From JADGRQ01 sp041476585 (lineage in GTDB: Bacteria > Pseudomonadota > Gammaproteobacteria > Burkholderiales > SG8-39), in NCBI GenBank assembly GCA_041476585.1, contig JBGOTT010000009.1, positions 1 to 33,381 on the forward strand: a stretch of 33,381 nt of DNA. Reading direction: 5' to 3'. The notes beneath the pieces are model-generated. The model did not search any database, was not told the origin of the DNA, and worked only from the letters and a program-made list of their open reading frames with translations. Positions 30,687 to 33,381 of the stretch are shown here, in pieces (position 1 is the stretch's first letter; each line of letters begins with the position of its first letter). The translations under genes and the position numbers were made by a program.

Positions 30687-32224
30687 CGGCGTTTTCCCGC
30701 GATCGACGCAGCAAGGCGCACGGCTTGCGCGTTGCTCGCGGTAAGGATCATCCCCGCAGCGCGCAGGGCCCTCTCCTGTCCCTCCAGACCCTGCGGGTCG
30801 AGTTCCGTCCCGCAGACGAAACCGACGAAGGCGATGCTGCGCTTCTTCCTGCGTGCTGCGGCCTGCGCCGTCCGGAGCACCGGAACCAGCTCGGCCGCCG
30901 GGTCTGGATGGGCGCCGTAGCCGAGCACCACATCGAGCAGGATCACCGCGACTTCCGCATCGTTTGCTTCCGCGAGGATGCGTTCATTGCGCAGCCGGAA
31001 GTCGATCATCGGATGCGGGCGGCCGCGCGTGAACTCGTCGTCGCCGAGGTCGACCAGCGTGTGGCCTTTCGACTTGCGCACGTTCGCGAGACGATACTTC
31101 GGATCGACCGGCGCGTTCGACCAGACCTCGCCGAGCGAGGCCCCGAGCAGCGCGGAGGCCTCGTAGCAGAAGGTCCCGCCGCTGTAGAGGCCGCGCACGT
31201 AGCGCTGGCTGCTCTGCATGCGACCTACGCGCGCAGGTGGCAATGGGCGAGGACGCGCGCCGGCCGGCTTGCGCCCGCGCGACAGCGCCACTGCGGCAAG
31301 CGCGGCGTGCTCCAGCGTGGTGGCTGGATGCAGATTCTTGCCGCGGATGCTTTCGGGCGCAGCGCCTACGAAGTTCACGACCACCGGCTTGCCGCAGGCT
31401 TGCGCGGCGGCAAGCACCGTTTGCGCGACTTCGGGCGATGGGGGCTTGGACACCAGCACGATGGCCTTCGTCGCCTTGTCGCCGGCCAGCGCGCGGATCC
31501 CCTGCAGCATGGTGATGCCGCCGACCTGCTTGTGAAGGTCGTGGCTGCCGGTGCCGATCGCATGCGATATGCCCGCGCCGTGCCGATGCACCAGGCACGT
31601 CACCTGCTGGGTGCCGGTGCCCGAAGCGCCGACTACGCCGATCGCGCCGCGCCGCACCGCGTTGGCGAAACCGAGCGGCACGCCGTTGATGATGGCGGTG
31701 CCGCAATCCGGACCCATCACCAGCAGATCGTTGGCCTCGGCGTAGCGCTTGAGCTCGACCTCGTCATCGAGCGCCACGTTGTCGCTGAACAGCATCGCGT
31801 TCAGGCCAAGGCGCAGTGCCTTCATCGCCTCGGCCGCGGCGTAGTCGCCCGGCGTGGAGATCAGTGCGAGGTTCGCGGCGGGCGATGCGGCGAGCGCCAT
31901 CTGCAGGCTGCGCAGCGGCATCTGCGCCGGGCCGCCGCCCGCGGCAGACGCAGGCGGCCTGTCGAGTTCGGCGACGGCCGAAGCCAGCGCCGCTTCGAGC
32001 GCAGCGGGGTTCTTGCCGCGCACCGCGATCAGCAGGTCGTTGGGGCTCGGTGCGATGCGCCCCGTCTCGAGGCCGGCCTCGGCGAGCAGCGCGAGGGTCG
32101 CAGGCGTGGCCATGATGGCCGAGGCCTGCTCGATGCCGGGCAGCGCGGCGAGCGCAGCCGACAACTGCATCAGCGATACGGAGTCGCGGTACAGGTTGGG
32201 GATCACCTTCGCGGCGGTCGCCAT
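30683..32224 (-). CDS. fdrA: FdrA-family protein (AllF-like, acyl-CoA-synthetase-type domains)
   Basis: This 513-residue protein has the FdrA architecture. The N-terminal part ('IPNLYRDSVSLMQLSAAL') leads into a CoA-binding-like Rossmann domain with 'MGPDCGTAIINGVPLGFAN', then 'GVVGASGTGTQQV' and 'GTGSHDLHKQVGGITMLQG', like the succinyl-CoA synthetase alpha fold. The C-terminal ligase-like part has 'RYVRGLYSGGTFCYEA' and 'DVVLGYGAHPDP'. The E. coli homologue is reported as a subunit of oxamate transcarbamylase. It is the first gene of fdrA-DUF1116-carbamate kinase. No Shine-Dalgarno precedes the ATG; a TACAAT at 32236-32231 lies 6 bases before it, so the message may be leaderless. It is divergent from allophanate hydrolase. 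Confidence 0.9.
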   Translation of the reverse strand: MATAAKVIPNLYRDSVSLMQLSAALAALPGIEQASAIMATPATLALLAEAGLETGRIAPSPNDLLIAVRGKNPAALEAALASAVAELDRPPASAAGGGPAQMPLRSLQMALAASPAANLALISTPGDYAAAEAMKALRLGLNAMLFSDNVALDDEVELKRYAEANDLLVMGPDCGTAIINGVPLGFANAVRRGAIGVVGASGTGTQQVTCLVHRHGAGISHAIGTGSHDLHKQVGGITMLQGIRALAGDKATKAIVLVSKPPSPEVAQTVLAAAQACGKPVVVNFVGAAPESIRGKNLHPATTLEHAALAAVALSRGRKPAGARPRPLPPARVGRMQSSQRYVRGLYSGGTFCYEASALLGASLGEVWSNAPVDPKYRLANVRKSKGHTLVDLGDDEFTRGRPHPMIDFRLRNERILAEANDAEVAVILLDVVLGYGAHPDPAAELVPVLRTAQAAARRKKRSIAFVGFVCGTELDPQGLEGQERALRAAGMILTASNAQAVRLAASIAGKRR

Positions 32225-32232
32225 GCGGGGAT

Positions 32233-32259
32233 TGTACTGTACACTGGCTTGTATACCAG
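32233..32259. promoter_or_regulatory. Palindromic putative operators between fdrA and allophanate hydrolase
   Basis: Within the 52-base divergent gap, TGTAC-T-GTACA (32233-32243) is a perfect 11-base palindrome. Beside it, CTTGTATACCAG (32248-32259) is a near palindrome around GTATAC, and CTGG (32244-32247) pairs with CCAG (32256-32259). The GTATAC core resembles sites of GntR/FCD-type repressors, often linked to such pathways. A TACAAT -10-like box for fdrA (32236-32231) overlaps the first palindrome. No regulator gene is in the window. Confidence 0.5.
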
Positions 32260-32276
32260 ATGCCGGGAGGCCAGAG

Positions 32277-33381
32277 GTGCTGGGACCGAAGGAATCGCTC
32301 GACCTGGAGACGCTCGGGCGGCGCTACCGCGCCGGGACCCTGCGCCCGACGCAGCTGGTCGCGGGATTGCTGCTGCGCATTGAGCGGCGCGGCGACGACA
32401 AGGTCTGGATCCATCGTGTTGCAGATGAAGAGTTGATGGCGCGCGCTGCCGAGCTCGAACGCAGCGGTCCGCGCAGTGATCCGCTCAGTTATTCCAACGC
32501 GCTGCCGTTGTACGGGATTCCATTCGCGATCAAGGACAACATCGACCTGGCGGGTCATCCGACCACCGCCGCTTGTCCGGACTTCCGCTACACCGCGACA
32601 GATTCGGCGCCGGTCGTCGCGAGCCTCGTCGCGGCAGGCGCAATTGCGCTCGGCAAGGCCAATCTCGACCAGTTCGCCACGGGCCTCGTCGGCGTGCGCT
32701 CGCCGTACGGGGTGCCCGCAAACAGCTTCAATCCGGCGTACGTCCCGGGCGGGTCGAGTTCGGGCTCGGCGATCGCGGTCGCCGCCGGACTCGCGAGCTT
32801 TGCTCTCGGCACGGACACCGCCGGTTCGGGCCGCGTGCCGGCGGCCTTCAACAATCTGGTCGGCCACAAGCCGACCTGCGGATTGCTCAGCACGCGCGGC
32901 GTGGTGCCCGCCTGCCGTTCGCTGGATTGCATCTCCATCCTCGCGCTGACCGCAGGTGATGCAGCGGTAGTGCTGCGCGCGGCACGCGGCTTCGATCCCG
33001 CGGATCCGTTCTCGCGCCGCGAGCCGGCGATCGGGCGGCGGGTGACGCCAACCTCGTTCGCGGGCCTGCGATTCGGCGTGCCGCTTGCGAGCCAGCTTGA
33101 ATTCTTCGGTAATGCGGACGCTGCGCGCCTGTTCGACAAGGCGGTCGAACGGCTGGAGAAACTCGGCGCTGAACGTGTGGAAGTGGATTTCGCGCCGTTT
33201 TTCGCCACCGCGCGCCTGCTCTATGACGGCCCTTGGGTGGCGGAGCGCTATGTTGCGATCCGCGAGTTCATCGAACGGCGCCCGGAATCGCTGCATCCGG
33301 TGACCCGCACGATCATCGGCGGCGCGGCGAAATTCACGGCTGCCGATACGTTCAGCGCGTTTTACCGGCTGAAACAGCTGC
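32277..33381 (+). CDS. atzF: Allophanate hydrolase, N-terminal amidase part (3' end outside window)
   Basis: The frame is open from a GTG at 32277 to the window end, giving 368 residues. It is an amidase-signature enzyme with the Ser-cisSer-Lys triad K86 ('AIKDNID'), S160 ('PGGSSSGSA') and S184 ('DTAGSGR'). The stretch 'SPYGVPANSFNPAYVPGG' and 'GLLSTRGVVPACRSLDC' are specific to allophanate hydrolases (AtzF/DUR1,2). It splits allophanate into CO2 and ammonia in the cytoplasm. A GGGAGG six bases before the GTG decides the start. It is divergent from fdrA across a shared operator-like region. The C-terminal domain and any urea carboxylase or cyanuric-acid/biuret genes would lie beyond the window. 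Confidence 0.93.
   Translation, partial: MLGPKESLDLETLGRRYRAGTLRPTQLVAGLLLRIERRGDDKVWIHRVADEELMARAAELERSGPRSDPLSYSNALPLYGIPFAIKDNIDLAGHPTTAACPDFRYTATDSAPVVASLVAAGAIALGKANLDQFATGLVGVRSPYGVPANSFNPAYVPGGSSSGSAIAVAAGLASFALGTDTAGSGRVPAAFNNLVGHKPTCGLLSTRGVVPACRSLDCISILALTAGDAAVVLRAARGFDPADPFSRREPAIGRRVTPTSFAGLRFGVPLASQLEFFGNADAARLFDKAVERLEKLGAERVEVDFAPFFATARLLYDGPWVAERYVAIREFIERRPESLHPVTRTIIGGAAKFTAADTFSAFYRLKQL

Noticed and set aside
30725..32383. A 552-residue plus-strand frame
   Set aside because: It is antisense to fdrA, which has full family motifs; the translated text is Arg/Ala/Gly-rich with no recognisable fold, as expected from GC-rich mirror frames.
31764..33296. A 510-residue minus-strand frame across the fdrA/atzF gap
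   Set aside because: It is antisense to the allophanate hydrolase with an intact catalytic triad and runs out of frame over the fdrA 5' end.
1..33381. CRISPR array, prophage, insertion sequence, integron or toxin-antitoxin module
   Set aside because: No regularly spaced direct repeats, transposase or integrase motifs, tRNA attachment sites or small coupled toxin pairs were seen; the gene content is uniformly metabolic.

Overview
The window is gene-dense, high-GC DNA, most likely the chromosome of a betaproteobacterium of Burkholderiales type. This is inferred from two Bug (TctC)-type and one TAXI-type solute-binding proteins, a BoxD-like aldehyde dehydrogenase, pcaHG, a PCu(A)C copper chaperone and many short gene overlaps. 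No rRNA, tRNA, CRISPR, insertion sequence or phage gene was seen, and no gene-free stretch exceeds about 125 bases. The region looks like a catabolic neighbourhood: aromatic ring cleavage, acyl-CoA metabolism and carbamoyl/urea-type nitrogen compounds.

Layout. 1-1515 (+): the end of a TPR protein (probably the tail of a class III cyclase), a DUF2721 membrane protein and a stand-alone response regulator. 1516-3623 (-): a D-aminoacylase-like amidohydrolase coupled to a PaaI-type thioesterase, divergent from an SDR oxidoreductase (3669-4394, +). 4451-7183 (-): an outer-membrane beta-barrel candidate followed by a PafA-like alkaline phosphatase lipoprotein, divergent from a PCu(A)C copper chaperone. 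7696-12266 (-): aminoglycoside-phosphotransferase-fold kinase, BoxD-like aldehyde dehydrogenase, Bug solute-binding protein and D-2-hydroxyacid dehydrogenase, the last three joined by TGATG junctions.

12390-17955 (+): branched-chain-amino-acid-type ABC binding protein, intradiol ring-cleavage dioxygenase, MetE-C-like protein, acyl-CoA carboxylase carboxyltransferase subunit and enoyl-CoA hydratase, mostly coupled by 4-base overlaps. This looks like one uptake-cleavage-CoA pathway operon. 22417 down to 17959 (-): pcaH, pcaG, a 2-hydroxymuconic-semialdehyde-dehydrogenase-like ALDH and three small SRPBCC proteins. 22482-28306 (+): DUF2237, CaiB/BaiF CoA-transferase, enoyl-CoA hydratase, acyl-CoA synthetase, TAXI-type binding protein and a second Bug protein.

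28309-33381: FdrA, DUF1116 and carbamate kinase (-), divergent from allophanate hydrolase (+, cut by the window end), with palindromic putative operators in the 52-base gap. The first three resemble E. coli allF, allG and the carbamate kinase of oxamate transcarbamylase loci, but the third transferase subunit (AllH/DUF2877) is absent here. This carbamoyl-compound locus and the dioxygenase/MetE-like/carboxyltransferase operon are the most promising places for undescribed biochemistry.
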